A stretch of DNA of 64,000 nt from Prevotella sp. khp7 (GCF_900109055.1 NZ_FOIV01000004.1:186001-250000); one strand, 5' to 3'. Positions 41,687 through 51,039 are shown, counted from the first letter of the stretch. The notes: generated by a model not told the origin, from the letters alone. Numbers and translations: made by a program.

Positions 41687-42940
41687 ATGAAAGCAGAACT
41701 GATTGAAAAAGCTTATGCCGTAGCGAAAGACCGCTACGCAGCCATCGGTGTAGATACTGACGCCGTACTCGACCAACTACAGCAGCAGCAGATTTCACTG
41801 CATTGCTGGCAGACTGACGATGTGGTTGGTTTTGAGCGCAACGAAGCTCTCAGCGGCGGCATTCAGACCACAGGCAACTACCCCGGTCGTGCCCGCAATA
41901 TCGATGAGGTGCGTCAGGACATCGAATTCGTCAAAACCCTCATAGCTGGTAACCACCGTCTGAACCTCCACGAGATTTACGGCGACTTCGGCGGTAAGTT
42001 CGTTGACCGCGACCAAGTAGAAGTGAAGCACTTCCAGAGCTGGATCGACTGGGCCAAGGATAACAACATGAAACTCGACTTCAACTCCACCTCGTTCTCT
42101 CACCCCAAGAGTGGCGAGTTGAGTCTGTCAAATCCCGACAAGGGCATCCGCGACTTCTGGATTGAGCACACCAAGCGCTGCCGACGCATCGCCGACGCCA
42201 TGGGTAAGGCTCAGAACGACCCCTGTATCATGAACATCTGGGTACACGACGGTGCCAAGGACATGCCCGTACAGCGCAAGAAATATCGTGAGATCCTCGC
42301 TGCCTCGCTCGATGAGATTATGGAGGAGAAACTCGACGGCGTGAAGAACTGCTTCGAAGCCAAGTTGTTCGGTATCGGTCTTGAGAGCTACACCGTTGGC
42401 TCTCACGACTTCTACACAGCCTATTGTGCCACCCGCAAGCAGATGTACACCATCGACACTGGTCACTACGAGCAGACTGAGAATGTCAGCGACTTTGTCA
42501 GCACGCTGCTCATGTATGTGCCCGAGCTGATGCTCCACGTGTCACGCCCTGTTCGTTGGGACTCTGACCACGTAACGATTATGAACGACCAGACCCTCGA
42601 CCTCTTCAAGGAGCTGGTACGTGCCGACGCCCTCGACCGAGCTCACGTAGGTCTCGACTACTTCGACGCCTCAATCAATCGTATCGGTGCCTACCTCGTT
42701 GGTACCCGTGCCACACAGAAATGCATCCTGCAGGCTCTGCTCGAACCCAAGCAGTTGCTGCGCCAGTATGAAGACAATGGTCAGAACTTCGAGCGTCTGG
42801 CTCTTATGGAAGAGGCCAAGTCGATGCCTTTCGGTGCAGTGTTCGATTACTTCAACCTCAAGAACAACGTCCCCGTAGGCGAGGAATACATCGCTGCCAT
42901 TCAGAAATACGAAAAAGACGTCACTTCAAAGCGTAACTAA
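41687..42940 (+). CDS. rhaA: L-rhamnose isomerase
   Basis: 417 residues, as expected. It shows the family stretch IQTTGNYPGRARN, metal-binding residues in KLFGIGLESYTVGSHDF and TIDTGHYEQTENVSDFVS, and VSRPVRWDSDHV. It converts L-rhamnose to L-rhamnulose with Mn. It sits between rhaB and rhaT; its stop shares a base with the rhaT start (TAATG). Confidence 0.98.
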   Translation: MKAELIEKAYAVAKDRYAAIGVDTDAVLDQLQQQQISLHCWQTDDVVGFERNEALSGGIQTTGNYPGRARNIDEVRQDIEFVKTLIAGNHRLNLHEIYGDFGGKFVDRDQVEVKHFQSWIDWAKDNNMKLDFNSTSFSHPKSGELSLSNPDKGIRDFWIEHTKRCRRIADAMGKAQNDPCIMNIWVHDGAKDMPVQRKKYREILAASLDEIMEEKLDGVKNCFEAKLFGIGLESYTVGSHDFYTAYCATRKQMYTIDTGHYEQTENVSDFVSTLLMYVPELMLHVSRPVRWDSDHVTIMNDQTLDLFKELVRADALDRAHVGLDYFDASINRIGAYLVGTRATQKCILQALLEPKQLLRQYEDNGQNFERLALMEEAKSMPFGAVFDYFNLKNNVPVGEEYIAAIQKYEKDVTSKRN

Positions 42941-43974
42941 TGGAAATCTTTTTAGGACTCATCATCATAGCTATCGGCGCTTTCTGCCAGTCGAGCTGCT
43001 ACGTGCCCATCAATAAGATTAAGGACTGGTCGTGGGAGACCTACTGGATTATTCAGGGTGTGTTTGCCTGGCTGGTGCTGCCCCTATTGGGCGCGCTGCT
43101 GGCTGTTCCCGCGGGTCATTCGCTGTGTGAGTTGTTCACAGCCACTCAGTCGTTCAACATCTGGATGACCATCTTCTTCGGTGTACTCTGGGGCGTTGGC
43201 GGTCTCACGTTCGGCCTCTCCATGCGCTACCTCGGCGTAGCCCTTGGTCAGAGTCTCGCCCTCGGCACATGTGCCGGTCTTGGCACCATCCTCGGTCCCA
43301 TATTACTCAACGCATTCTTCCCCGAGTTGAATGCCCTTGAGTCGCTCACCACAGCTGTTCTCATCGGTGTCATCGTCACCTTGGCAGGCATCGCCATCAT
43401 CGGTGTTGCAGGTAATATGAAAGCAGACTCTCTCTCCGAGGAAGAGAATCGCGAAGCCGTTAAAGACTTCAACTTCTCCAAGGGTCTCGCCATTGCTTTG
43501 CTGGCAGGTCTCATGAGTGGCTGTTTCAACGTAGGTCTCGAGTTCGGAAAGGGCATCAACTTCGGCTATCTCACCAATCCCATGTTCCGCACACTACCCG
43601 CCACGCTGCTAGTCACGCTGGGTGGTTTTGTGACCAATGCCATCTATTGTTTCTATCAGAATCAGAAGAACCACACATGGGGCGACTATAAGAAAACCGC
43701 CGTATGGGGTAACAATCTGCTGTTCTGCCTACTGGCAGGCGCCCTGTGGTACAGTCAGTTCTTCGGCCTCTCTCTGGGAAAGGGTTTCCTCACCGAGAGT
43801 CCCACCCTCACTACGCTGGCTTTCTGCATTCTCATGGCACTCAATGTGGTGTTCTCCAATGTGTGGGGCATCATCCTCAAGGAGTGGAAGGGCTGTTCGC
43901 GCCGCACCATCGCCGTACTCATTGTCGGCATCGTGGTGCTAATCATCTCCTGCTTCCTACCCCAACTGATTTAG
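42940..43974 (+). CDS. rhaT: L-rhamnose:proton symporter
   Basis: 344 residues with ten hydrophobic segments. Its opening, IIAIGAFCQSSCYVPINKIKDWSWETYW, split here across the first helix, and GVLWGVGGLTFGLSMRYLGVALGQSLALG are typical RhaT. It brings L-rhamnose into the cell. Translationally coupled to rhaA. No gene for the lower pathway follows; rhaD is separate. Confidence 0.96.
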   Translation: MEIFLGLIIIAIGAFCQSSCYVPINKIKDWSWETYWIIQGVFAWLVLPLLGALLAVPAGHSLCELFTATQSFNIWMTIFFGVLWGVGGLTFGLSMRYLGVALGQSLALGTCAGLGTILGPILLNAFFPELNALESLTTAVLIGVIVTLAGIAIIGVAGNMKADSLSEEENREAVKDFNFSKGLAIALLAGLMSGCFNVGLEFGKGINFGYLTNPMFRTLPATLLVTLGGFVTNAIYCFYQNQKNHTWGDYKKTAVWGNNLLFCLLAGALWYSQFFGLSLGKGFLTESPTLTTLAFCILMALNVVFSNVWGIILKEWKGCSRRTIAVLIVGIVVLIISCFLPQLI

Positions 43975-43994
43975 GGAAAAGGTAAAAGAAATTT

Positions 43995-44033
43995 AAAATC
44001 CCAAGACCATCTTTATGGTTTTGGGATTTTTTA
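43995..44033 (+). terminator. Terminator of the rhaBAT operon
   Basis: AAAATCCCAAGACCAT, short loop, ATGGTTTTGGGATTTTTT: a long stem (about 15 pairs, with one wobble) and T-run, 20 bases after rhaT. Confidence 0.93.
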
Positions 44034-44035
44034 TG

Positions 44036-44043
44036 TACCTTTG
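44036..44043 (+). promoter_or_regulatory. -7 promoter box for the fimbrial-type lipoprotein
   Basis: TACCTTTG directly after the rha terminator, 61 bases before the ATG at 44104. Confidence 0.7.
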
Positions 44044-44103
44044 CAACCGTTAATCTTACGTGTAAAGACACTAAGATCAAACACAAAAACAAAAAAAACA
44101 ATT

Positions 44104-45405
44104 ATGAATAAAAATCAACTGTTTACCTTAACCGCTATGTGCGGTCTCTTAACCCTGAGTTCATGTTCTCAGGAAGTGATTAACGAAGAATTGGCAATGC
44201 CCAACAGTAATCTGACTGTCATCACGCGAAGCACTGGAGATGCAAAAGTTGCTTACCCCGTCAGACTTTATGTCTTTGACAGTGCCAACAAGTGTAAAGC
44301 CATGCAGACACTTGAGAGCGCCGAAGATGTCATCGGAATCAGGTTAGTAGAAGGCGCCTATGACGTCTATGCAATCGGTGGTGCCGACGAGACACGCTAC
44401 GTGCTGCCAGACATAGATAATGCTTCGAAAACATCTGTCATCTCACTACAGGAAGGACAGACACACGGTGACTTGATGGCAGGTCATTCTACAGTGACCC
44501 TGTCTGCCGATGGCAGCAATTCGCTGACGATAGGTCTGGAGAGGAAAGTGCTGCAGGTGAAAAGCGTTGTTATCAAGAATGTGCCAGAAGAAGCAAAGGC
44601 TGTAAGCATTAAGATTGCTCCTATCTATGAGTCGATGCTCTTAAACGGCAGATACCAAGGAACAAACAACAACAGCACCATAACCCTGACTAAACAAGAC
44701 GACAACACGACATGGAAGATGGAATCAGACGCTAACTTCTTATTTCCATCAATAGACAAGCCCACCATCACTGTCAGTATCGACAACACTTCTTATTCCT
44801 ATACTTGTGAAAAGGAACTGACTGCCAACTACAGATTTAACATAGAAGGAAACTTCAATGAGTCACCGACGGGTGCCCCAGAGGTAACACTTACTGGAAC
44901 CATCACTGGTGCTATATGGGATGGAGAGAAAGAGATTTCCTTCGATTTCGGCGATAAAGCGGATGATAATGACAATAACGACAAGCCATCCACAGATATG
45001 CCCGAAGCAGGTTCTGTCTATAACGGATGCTATGTCTTAGCTGTTGATGGGAAGAATGTGACATTGCTGTCACCAAGTCAGAGACAAGGAATCATTGATA
45101 GTGATGATATAGATAACCAAGAGGCTATTTCTACCAAAGTCAGCGAAGCGCTTGCCGCCTGGGAGCCAAACATCTCCACAAGTTGGAGACTCATGACAAA
45201 AGAAGAGGCTATAGACATCATCAAGTCAAATAGTACCATCAATGAGAAATTGGATAATGGTCAAAAACTCATTCCATCCTCCGCCTATTTCTATTCAGAT
45301 GGGACTTCCATTTTGGGTTCCAGTTTATCTTCAGGTCAACTTGGTACCATGAGTTGCAACTCAAAAACCTGGCTTCGCCCAGTAACAACGATAACGATTC
45401 AGTAA
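44104..45405 (+). CDS. FimB/Mfa2-like fimbrial-type surface lipoprotein
   Basis: 433 residues from the ATG at 44104; an earlier in-frame ATG at 44041 lies in the promoter. The signal peptide ends with LSSC (lipobox, Cys 20). The first 300 residues resemble fimbrial anchor or minor-subunit proteins of Bacteroidales (TVITRSTGDAKVAYPVRLYVFD, then GAYDVYAIGG). The rest is a Ser/Asp-rich linker (about 300-320) and a separate C-terminal domain that ends in WLRPVTTI. Likely an outer-membrane-anchored surface protein. It is a lone gene, and it separates rhaBAT from rhaD; no other pilus gene is in the window. Confidence 0.7.
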   Translation: MNKNQLFTLTAMCGLLTLSSCSQEVINEELAMPNSNLTVITRSTGDAKVAYPVRLYVFDSANKCKAMQTLESAEDVIGIRLVEGAYDVYAIGGADETRYVLPDIDNASKTSVISLQEGQTHGDLMAGHSTVTLSADGSNSLTIGLERKVLQVKSVVIKNVPEEAKAVSIKIAPIYESMLLNGRYQGTNNNSTITLTKQDDNTTWKMESDANFLFPSIDKPTITVSIDNTSYSYTCEKELTANYRFNIEGNFNESPTGAPEVTLTGTITGAIWDGEKEISFDFGDKADDNDNNDKPSTDMPEAGSVYNGCYVLAVDGKNVTLLSPSQRQGIIDSDDIDNQEAISTKVSEALAAWEPNISTSWRLMTKEEAIDIIKSNSTINEKLDNGQKLIPSSAYFYSDGTSILGSSLSSGQLGTMSCNSKTWLRPVTTITIQ

Positions 45406-45471
45406 ACAATTTGTTTCAACAGAGATACGTCAGTTTTGTGGCGTTCAAACGGCTTGTACCAACATTAATAA

Positions 45472-45506
45472 CAAATCCCCAGCACTTCACAGTGCTGGGG
45501 GTTTTT
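45472..45506. terminator. Terminator after the lipoprotein, shared with rhaD
   Basis: AATCCCCAGCACT, loop TCAC, AGTGCTGGGGGTTTTT: 11-bp stem with T-run. It lies between convergent genes. Confidence 0.92.
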
Positions 45507-45546
45507 CAATTTAAACCAAAATATATAGTCAGTAGCTTGTTTGTTC

Positions 45547-46356
45547 CTATTTGGGGAGGCTGAACGCCAGCGTCATCTCGGCCAGCTGCTCATCGCTCAT
45601 GCCATCGGGTTCGAAACCCATGGCCTTGGCATTGATATAGATCTTAGCGCTCTTGGAGAGGACATCAATCTGATCGAAGGCATCCATCACGTCGAGCCCC
45701 TTAGCGAAGACGCCGTGTTTCTCCCACATCACGACATCGTAGTCCTCAAGCTCTTTCAGCGTAGCCTCAGCCAGGGCATTAGAACCCGGCAGGGTGTAAG
45801 GCACAATGCCCAGGCCCAGTGGACAGAAAGCCTTGGTCTCAGGAATCATGGACCAGAGAAGCTTGGTGAGCACATCCTTGCCGAGGAACTTCTTGGAGTG
45901 GCTCATGGCCACGAGTTCTATCGGGTGGGTATGGACAGTGGCTTTGTAGGGACTACCCTTCTCAATGAGACTGGCATGAACCGTGAGATGGCTGGGAAGC
46001 TCGGAGGTTGGCATGACTGGATGGTCGGCGATGATAACATAAGAGGCACAATCATCAAGTATACGGATGACGGAACCATTGTCCATGGGCCAGCGTGCCA
46101 AGTCGCGCATACGCTTACCAGTACCTTTGCAGTAGAAATAGCACCCTTTGAGGGCTGGCAGCGACACACCAATCTGCTTCACCTCGCTGATAGCGGGCAG
46201 CTGACAAATCTCGTCGTCGACAAGGTCGGTGACATTGACTGTGATATTACCGCCGTTGCGCTCAGCCCATCCGTTCTGCCACAGATAGCCAGCCACTTCG
46301 GCGATTTTCTCGACCTCAGCCTTTAAGGCTGAATGACCTTCTAATATACTCTTCAT
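45547..46356 (-). CDS. rhaD: L-rhamnulose-1-phosphate aldolase
   Basis: 269 residues. Class II aldolase/AraD fold with the zinc ligands in KATVHTHPIELVAMSH and in EKHGVFAKG, and the acidic residue in LTVHASLIEKGS. NGWAERNGGNITVNV is the typical opening. It splits L-rhamnulose-1-phosphate into dihydroxyacetone phosphate and L-lactaldehyde. It is on the opposite strand and has its own promoter, 1.6 kb from rhaT. Confidence 0.97.
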   Translation of the reverse strand: MKSILEGHSALKAEVEKIAEVAGYLWQNGWAERNGGNITVNVTDLVDDEICQLPAISEVKQIGVSLPALKGCYFYCKGTGKRMRDLARWPMDNGSVIRILDDCASYVIIADHPVMPTSELPSHLTVHASLIEKGSPYKATVHTHPIELVAMSHSKKFLGKDVLTKLLWSMIPETKAFCPLGLGIVPYTLPGSNALAEATLKELEDYDVVMWEKHGVFAKGLDVMDAFDQIDVLSKSAKIYINAKAMGFEPDGMSDEQLAEMTLAFSLPK

Positions 46357-46382
46357 TTCGTTGACTGATTTCTATTTTGCTG

Positions 46383-46390
46383 CAAAATTA
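46383..46390 (-). promoter_or_regulatory. -7 promoter box for rhaD
   Basis: Minus-strand TAATTTTG (TAnnTTTG), 27 bases before the ATG. Confidence 0.6.
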
Positions 46391-46483
46391 GCTGTATTTT
46401 TACTTATCCGACCGCAATTTTTGATTTTTCTCCCTAAAATTATGATTTTCACTAAAAAGTTTGTGGATTCGGGAAAATCTTCG

Positions 46484-46491
46484 TAAATTTG
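46484..46491 (+). promoter_or_regulatory. -7 promoter box of the recA operon
   Basis: TAAATTTG, with a TTTG element at 46460 (20-base spacing). The first ATG at 46502 is only 11 bases downstream, so the transcript should be nearly leaderless. Confidence 0.7.
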
Positions 46492-46501
46492 CACCTTAGA
46501 T

Positions 46502-47107
46502 ATGAACAACAACCTGCAAGATATAAAATGGAGTGAAAACGTGATTTTGGTAGATGCTGACTACGTAGATAAAGTTGCGTTTAACCTCATTGTGAACTTT
46601 GAAAGGATGATAGGTCGCAGGATTCCTCAGGCTGACTTAGCAAAGTGGATTGACTGTGTGGCGCTAGACGGAGGTCTCCGCGAAGGAGAGCACGAGACGC
46701 TGGTGGTACTGACTCACAGGAAGGACAAGACAAAGCTGGAGAACTTTGTGCCCGCCGACTATGCTCAGGAGCTGGACGGCAAGGCCTTTAAAGACCATCT
46801 GGGGGAGTTTACGATAGGTGCCTACCCGATTGAGAACATTGCCGGCGGAGAAGACTATTTCACGGAAGCACTGCAACTGATTGCGGCACAGAAGGACGTG
46901 AAGCGCGTGATGGTGATACCTGATGCTGAGAACAGTAATATATATAATAAGGTACGCGACACGCTGAACCGACTAGACGATGACAACAAGCGCATCACCG
47001 TGTTTGCAATGCAACCCATGCCAGGAGGCAACTTCAGACAGGAGATTCTGGGCTACTCGCTGATGGCAGCCCTTGGCATCAGTTCGGATGAAATCAAGGA
47101 AAAATAA
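46502..47107 (+). CDS. Conserved Bacteroidales protein of unknown function (DUF6621-like)
   Basis: 201 residues, no signal peptide. It begins ENVILVDADYVDKVAFNLIVNFERMIGRRIP. This opening, with an early Asp-rich strand (LVDAD) and later VMVIPDAE, recalls PIN/NYN-type nucleotide-binding folds. I believe it belongs to a Bacteroidales family of unknown function, from memory. It is first in an operon with a carboxynorspermidine dehydrogenase and recA (15- and 12-base gaps). Confidence 0.7.
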   Translation: MNNNLQDIKWSENVILVDADYVDKVAFNLIVNFERMIGRRIPQADLAKWIDCVALDGGLREGEHETLVVLTHRKDKTKLENFVPADYAQELDGKAFKDHLGEFTIGAYPIENIAGGEDYFTEALQLIAAQKDVKRVMVIPDAENSNIYNKVRDTLNRLDDDNKRITVFAMQPMPGGNFRQEILGYSLMAALGISSDEIKEK

Positions 47108-47122
47108 TAAATTGTAAGATAT

Positions 47123-48358
47123 ATGGCAAAGGTATTAATGATTGGCGCCGGTGGCGTCGCTACGGTAGCTGCATTCAAGATTGCTCAGAATGCTGACGTG
47201 TTTACCGACTTTATGATTGCCAGCCGTCGCAAGGAGAAGTGCGACAAGATTGTTGCCGACATTCACAAGGCTGGCTACAAGATGGACATCAAGACCGCTC
47301 AGGTGGATGCCGACGATGTAGAACAGCTGAAGGCGCTATTCAGCGACTACAAGCCCGAACTTGTGATTAACCTGGCCCTGCCCTATCAGGACCTGACCAT
47401 CATGGATGCCTGTCTGGCCTGCGGCTGCAACTATCTGGACACGGCCAACTACGAGCCTAAGGATGAGGCACACTTTGAGTACTCATGGCAGTGGGCTTAC
47501 AAAGACCGGTTTGAGCAGGCTGGACTGACAGCTATCTTAGGTTGCGGCTTCGACCCGGGTGTGAGCGGTGTATACACGGCTTACGCTGCCAAGCATCACT
47601 TCGACGAGATTCACTATCTGGACATCGTGGACTGCAACGCTGGTGATCATCACCATGCATTCGCAACCAACTTCAACCCAGAAATCAATATTCGCGAGAT
47701 TACCCAAAAAGGACTCTACTATAAAGACGGACAGTGGATTGAAACTGAACCGCTGGAGATTCACAAGCCGCTGACTTATCCTAACATCGGTCCCCGCGAG
47801 AGCTATCTGCTGCACCACGAGGAACTGGAGAGTCTGGTTAAGAACTATCCCACCATCAAGCAGGGACGATTCTGGATGACCTTTGGCGAGCAGTATCTGA
47901 AACATCTCGACGTGATTCAGAACATCGGCATGAGCCGTATTGACGAGATAGAATACGAGGCGCCTCTGGCCGACGGTACAGGTACTGCCAAGGTGAAGAT
48001 CGTTCCACTGCAGTTCCTGAAGGCCGTACTGCCGAACCCACAGGATCTGGGTGAGAACTACGAGGGCGAGACCTCCATCGGTTGTCGTATCCGCGGTATC
48101 AAAGACGGCAAGGAGCACACCTACTACGTTTACAACAACTGCAAGCACCAAGAGGCTTATAAAGAAACGGGCATGCAGGGTGTGAGCTACACCACTGGTG
48201 TTCCTGCAATGATTGGCGCCATGATGTTTGTGAAGGGCATCTGGAAGAAGCCGGGTGTGTGGAACGTAGAGGATTTCGATCCAGACCCATTTATGGAACA
48301 ACTAAACAAACAGGGACTCCCTTGGCACGAGGTGTTTGACGGAGACCTGGAACTTTAA
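47123..48358 (+). CDS. Carboxynorspermidine dehydrogenase (saccharopine dehydrogenase family)
   Basis: 411 residues. It has a Rossmann motif MIGAGGVATVAAFK, then AILGCGFDPGVSGVYTAYAA and IVDCNAGDHH, which are typical of the carboxy(nor)spermidine synthase branch rather than true saccharopine dehydrogenase. It makes carboxyspermidine or carboxynorspermidine from a diamine and aspartate semialdehyde in the alternative polyamine pathway used by Bacteroidota. The decarboxylase partner is not in the window. Confidence 0.93.
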   Translation: MAKVLMIGAGGVATVAAFKIAQNADVFTDFMIASRRKEKCDKIVADIHKAGYKMDIKTAQVDADDVEQLKALFSDYKPELVINLALPYQDLTIMDACLACGCNYLDTANYEPKDEAHFEYSWQWAYKDRFEQAGLTAILGCGFDPGVSGVYTAYAAKHHFDEIHYLDIVDCNAGDHHHAFATNFNPEINIREITQKGLYYKDGQWIETEPLEIHKPLTYPNIGPRESYLLHHEELESLVKNYPTIKQGRFWMTFGEQYLKHLDVIQNIGMSRIDEIEYEAPLADGTGTAKVKIVPLQFLKAVLPNPQDLGENYEGETSIGCRIRGIKDGKEHTYYVYNNCKHQEAYKETGMQGVSYTTGVPAMIGAMMFVKGIWKKPGVWNVEDFDPDPFMEQLNKQGLPWHEVFDGDLEL

Positions 48359-48370
48359 CTATAAAATCAT

Positions 48371-49393
48371 ATGGCAAAAGAAAAAGACGAGGCACTAACG
48401 CCTCAACAAGAAAAAATGAAAGCCCTGCAGGCTGCTATGTCGAAGATTGAGAAAGACTACGGCAAAGGCTCCATCATGCGCATGGGCGACGAACAGATAG
48501 AGAACGTAGAAGTGATTCCAACGGGTAGTATCAGCCTGAATGCTGCACTCGGCGTAGGCGGCTATCCAAAGGGACGTATCATCGAGATCTATGGTCCTGA
48601 GTCTTCTGGTAAGACTACACTGGCCATCCATGCTATCGCAGAATGTCAGAAGGCTGGCGGCATCGCTGCCTTCATTGATGCAGAGCATGCGTTCGACCGC
48701 TTCTATGCAGAGAAACTAGGTGTTGACATTGAGAACCTTTACATCTCTCAGCCCGACAATGGTGAGCAAGCACTGGAGATTGCAGATCAGCTGATTCGCT
48801 CGAGTGCCATCGACATCATCGTCATCGACTCTGTGGCAGCCCTGACACCGAAGAAAGAGATTGAGGGCGACATGGGTGACTCTGCTGTAGGACTGCAGGC
48901 ACGACTGATGAGCCAGGCCCTCCGCAAATTGACATCGACCATTTCAAAGACTAACACCACCTGTATTTTCATCAACCAGTTGAGAGAGAAAATCGGCGTA
49001 ATGTTCGGCAATCCAGAGACTACCACAGGTGGTAACGCCCTGAAGTTCTATGCGTCTGTACGTTTGGACATCCGTCGCGTAACCAGTATCAAGGATGGTG
49101 ACAACGTGATTGGCAACCAGGTGCGTGTGAAGATTGTAAAGAACAAAGTGGCTCCCCCCTTCCGCAAGGCCGAGTTTGAAATCACCTTCGGCGAGGGCAT
49201 CTCGAAGATTGGCGAGATTGTCGACCTCGGTGTAGAGTATGGCATCATCAAGAAGAGCGGCTCATGGTTCTCTTATGGAGAGTCGAGACTGGCTCAAGGA
49301 CGTGATGCGGTGAAGGTACTGCTCAAGGATAATCCAGAGCTTTGCGAGGAACTCGAAGCACAGATTATGCAGGCTATTACGGATAAGGCGTAA
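48371..49393 (+). CDS. recA: Recombinase RecA
   Basis: 340 residues. Walker [10 protein letters not shown] (75-83), Walker B region [10 protein letters not shown], the L2 loop around [17 protein letters not shown], and [14 protein letters not shown]. It catalyses strand exchange and SOS cleavage of LexA-type repressors. It is third in the operon with the polyamine gene, 12 bases downstream. Confidence 0.99.
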   Translation: MAKEKDEALTPQQEKMKALQAAMSKIEKDYGKGSIMRMGDEQIENVEVIPTGSISLNAALGVGGYPKGRIIEIYGPESSGKTTLAIHAIAECQKAGGIAAFIDAEHAFDRFYAEKLGVDIENLYISQPDNGEQALEIADQLIRSSAIDIIVIDSVAALTPKKEIEGDMGDSAVGLQARLMSQALRKLTSTISKTNTTCIFINQLREKIGVMFGNPETTTGGNALKFYASVRLDIRRVTSIKDGDNVIGNQVRVKIVKNKVAPPFRKAEFEITFGEGISKIGEIVDLGVEYGIIKKSGSWFSYGESRLAQGRDAVKVLLKDNPELCEELEAQIMQAITDKA

Positions 49394-49410
49394 AAAGCAT
49401 AAAAGGCGTA

Positions 49411-49456
49411 AAAAAGATCAATCCCCCAGCCATTCGGTTGGGGGATTGATCTTTTT
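49411..49456. terminator. Bidirectional terminator after recA
   Basis: AAAAAGATCAATCCCCCA, loop, TGGGGGATTGATCTTTTT: about 17-bp stem with flanking A- and T-runs. It also ends the convergent minus-strand gene. Confidence 0.95.
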
Positions 49457-49466
49457 ATCTTGTTAT

Positions 49467-50858
49467 TTAAAGCGGTGTTCCATTCTTCATCACCTTCTTA
49501 CCCATCTTAGAATTCGGTCGCTTGACACTCGGACTCTTGACAGGAGCAGGACCATCCTTCGTCGTTGTCTTATCTACCGTACCAGCGCCAGTGAAATGCA
49601 CAACTAACTGTTTGTTGTTCGAACGGTTGAAGATCCACGTATACGTACCGTTCTCGCCATGCTCTATCATATCGGGCTCACCTGCGGCCATCATCACCTC
49701 ATCCTCTGAGAAACCAATACCTACGTGACCTGCACGGATCATGGCACGACTGGCCTCGCTGGTCTTCACCTTCTTGCCAGGACCAGGAGCAAAGATATAG
49801 CCGAAATACTCATCCTGCTTCTCTGCACGATGCTGGTCGAGCACCATATCACAATAGAAATAGGTACCAAGCGTAGTATTCTTCAACTTAAGGGTAGCCT
49901 TATCGTCATTCTTATGAGGATTGATGGCTTCTATCTGATATTCTGCCAGACGAGGAATAGCCTGAACCTTCTTCGTGGTCTCATTCAGCATCTTCGTCGG
50001 GTACTTCGTATGGATAATCTTACCCAGATAAACCCTGTAGTTGTAGCTATTGATAGCCATGATATCATCAACCATCTCAAACGAGCCACCGAATAGATAC
50101 TTGGTGTTATCCATAATGAACTCATCGTCGCGCATACCACTATTGGTCTTTGAGATAGCCACATTCTGGAAGAACTCATTGCCATCTTTGTCCTCTACGA
50201 TAATCTTGACAGGGAAACTGCGAGAACCCACACCAACGGCAATCACTCTCACCTCCATGTCCTTATCAACGACCACGTCTTGGAATCCCTCGCCATCATA
50301 CTCTGTATCAATACGGAAGAACTGGGTCTTGGTAAAGAGCGTTCTGCCCATCAGCTTTTCACGGGCAATATCAACGTCGCCCAAATAAGCCAATGTGGGT
50401 ACCCCCGTCTTGGTATAGCAATAATCCTCGAAAGAACCACTGGGGATCTCATAATAATAAGACTTTCCATTGTCCTGACACAGAAAATCGATGCGAGCGT
50501 GTCCGTCGGTGCTCTCATGATGCCCCTTGTATACCATAATCTTGTATTTCAAGGGCATACTACTCACCTCCTTGCCTGTCGCAGCGTCGGTGAATGTCTT
50601 CACAACCAAGTCGTACTTCTCAGGCATCACCATGAATTTCATACCTTCCTGCCAATCACAGAGACTGTAGAACTTAAAGTTATGACCGATAAAATCCTTG
50701 GCCTCCTCAACCTCCTGCTGAGCAGCCGCCAACTCATCTGCCATCTGCGTCTGAGCACTCTTCTTAGCTCCCTTAGTCTTCACGATATAGGGATTCTCCT
50801 GAGCCGAGACTGTCAAAAAGGCAAGAGCCATACAGGCTGTAAAAATCATTCTTCTCAT
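49467..50858 (-). CDS. Secreted protein of unknown function with a C-terminal BamE/SmpA-like segment
   Basis: 463 residues with a signal peptide ending SAQE. A short coiled-coil Ala/Gln/Glu segment (about 35-55) is followed by a large beta-rich region without a recognised family. Near the end, HVGIGFSEDEVMMAAGEPDMIEHGENGTYTWIF, split across two strands, looks like the SmpA/BamE fold (a turn GxxxxxV, GxPxxxxxxG, then an aromatic strand), which in other bacteria binds outer-membrane assembly proteins. The Lys-rich tail (KRPNSKMGKKVMKNG) is probably flexible. Monocistronic with its own promoter. Confidence 0.75.
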   Translation of the reverse strand: MRRMIFTACMALAFLTVSAQENPYIVKTKGAKKSAQTQMADELAAAQQEVEEAKDFIGHNFKFYSLCDWQEGMKFMVMPEKYDLVVKTFTDAATGKEVSSMPLKYKIMVYKGHHESTDGHARIDFLCQDNGKSYYYEIPSGSFEDYCYTKTGVPTLAYLGDVDIAREKLMGRTLFTKTQFFRIDTEYDGEGFQDVVVDKDMEVRVIAVGVGSRSFPVKIIVEDKDGNEFFQNVAISKTNSGMRDDEFIMDNTKYLFGGSFEMVDDIMAINSYNYRVYLGKIIHTKYPTKMLNETTKKVQAIPRLAEYQIEAINPHKNDDKATLKLKNTTLGTYFYCDMVLDQHRAEKQDEYFGYIFAPGPGKKVKTSEASRAMIRAGHVGIGFSEDEVMMAAGEPDMIEHGENGTYTWIFNRSNNKQLVVHFTGAGTVDKTTTKDGPAPVKSPSVKRPNSKMGKKVMKNGTPL

Positions 50859-50890
50859 GACTATCTATAGTTTTAATTGGATTCCGAGTG

Positions 50891-50898
50891 CAAAGATA
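50891..50898 (-). promoter_or_regulatory. -7 promoter box of the secreted BamE-like gene
   Basis: Minus-strand TATCTTTG, 33 bases before the start codon. Confidence 0.72.
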
Positions 50899-50929
50899 AG
50901 AGAATTACGGGACATAACAAAATAATTTA

Positions 50930-50992
50930 TGCCAAAATGACGCGACAGAAAACATTTTTTCTCAAAAAAGACATTTTGGCACATGCTTTGCT
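50930..50992 (+). promoter_or_regulatory. dnaK upstream region: inverted repeat and sigma-54-like promoter
   Basis: A perfect 10-bp inverted repeat, TGCCAAAATG at 50930-50939 and CATTTTGGCA at 50972-50981, spaced by 32 bases. Its right arm overlaps TGGCACATGCTTTGCT at 50977-50992, which fits the sigma-54 consensus TGGCACRNNNNTTGCW at every defined position, with GG and GC 10 bases apart. No TAnnTTTG box was found upstream of dnaK, and no CIRCE element. The dnaK start is 48 bases after the motif. Confidence 0.55.
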
Positions 50993-51039
50993 TACCAAAC
51001 CATGTCAAAATGAGTATAAATTAAAAAAATATAAGAATT

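Noticed and set aside
45541-46326. 261-residue plus frame opposite rhaD
   Set aside because: rhaD has all catalytic motifs; this frame is its complement.
47537-48301. 254-residue minus frame opposite the carboxynorspermidine dehydrogenase gene
   Set aside because: Antisense shadow with no independent signal.
50859-51039. CIRCE/HrcA operator before dnaK
   Set aside because: The TTAGCACTC-N9-GAGTGCTAA pattern is not present; the inverted repeat found is different in sequence and spacing.
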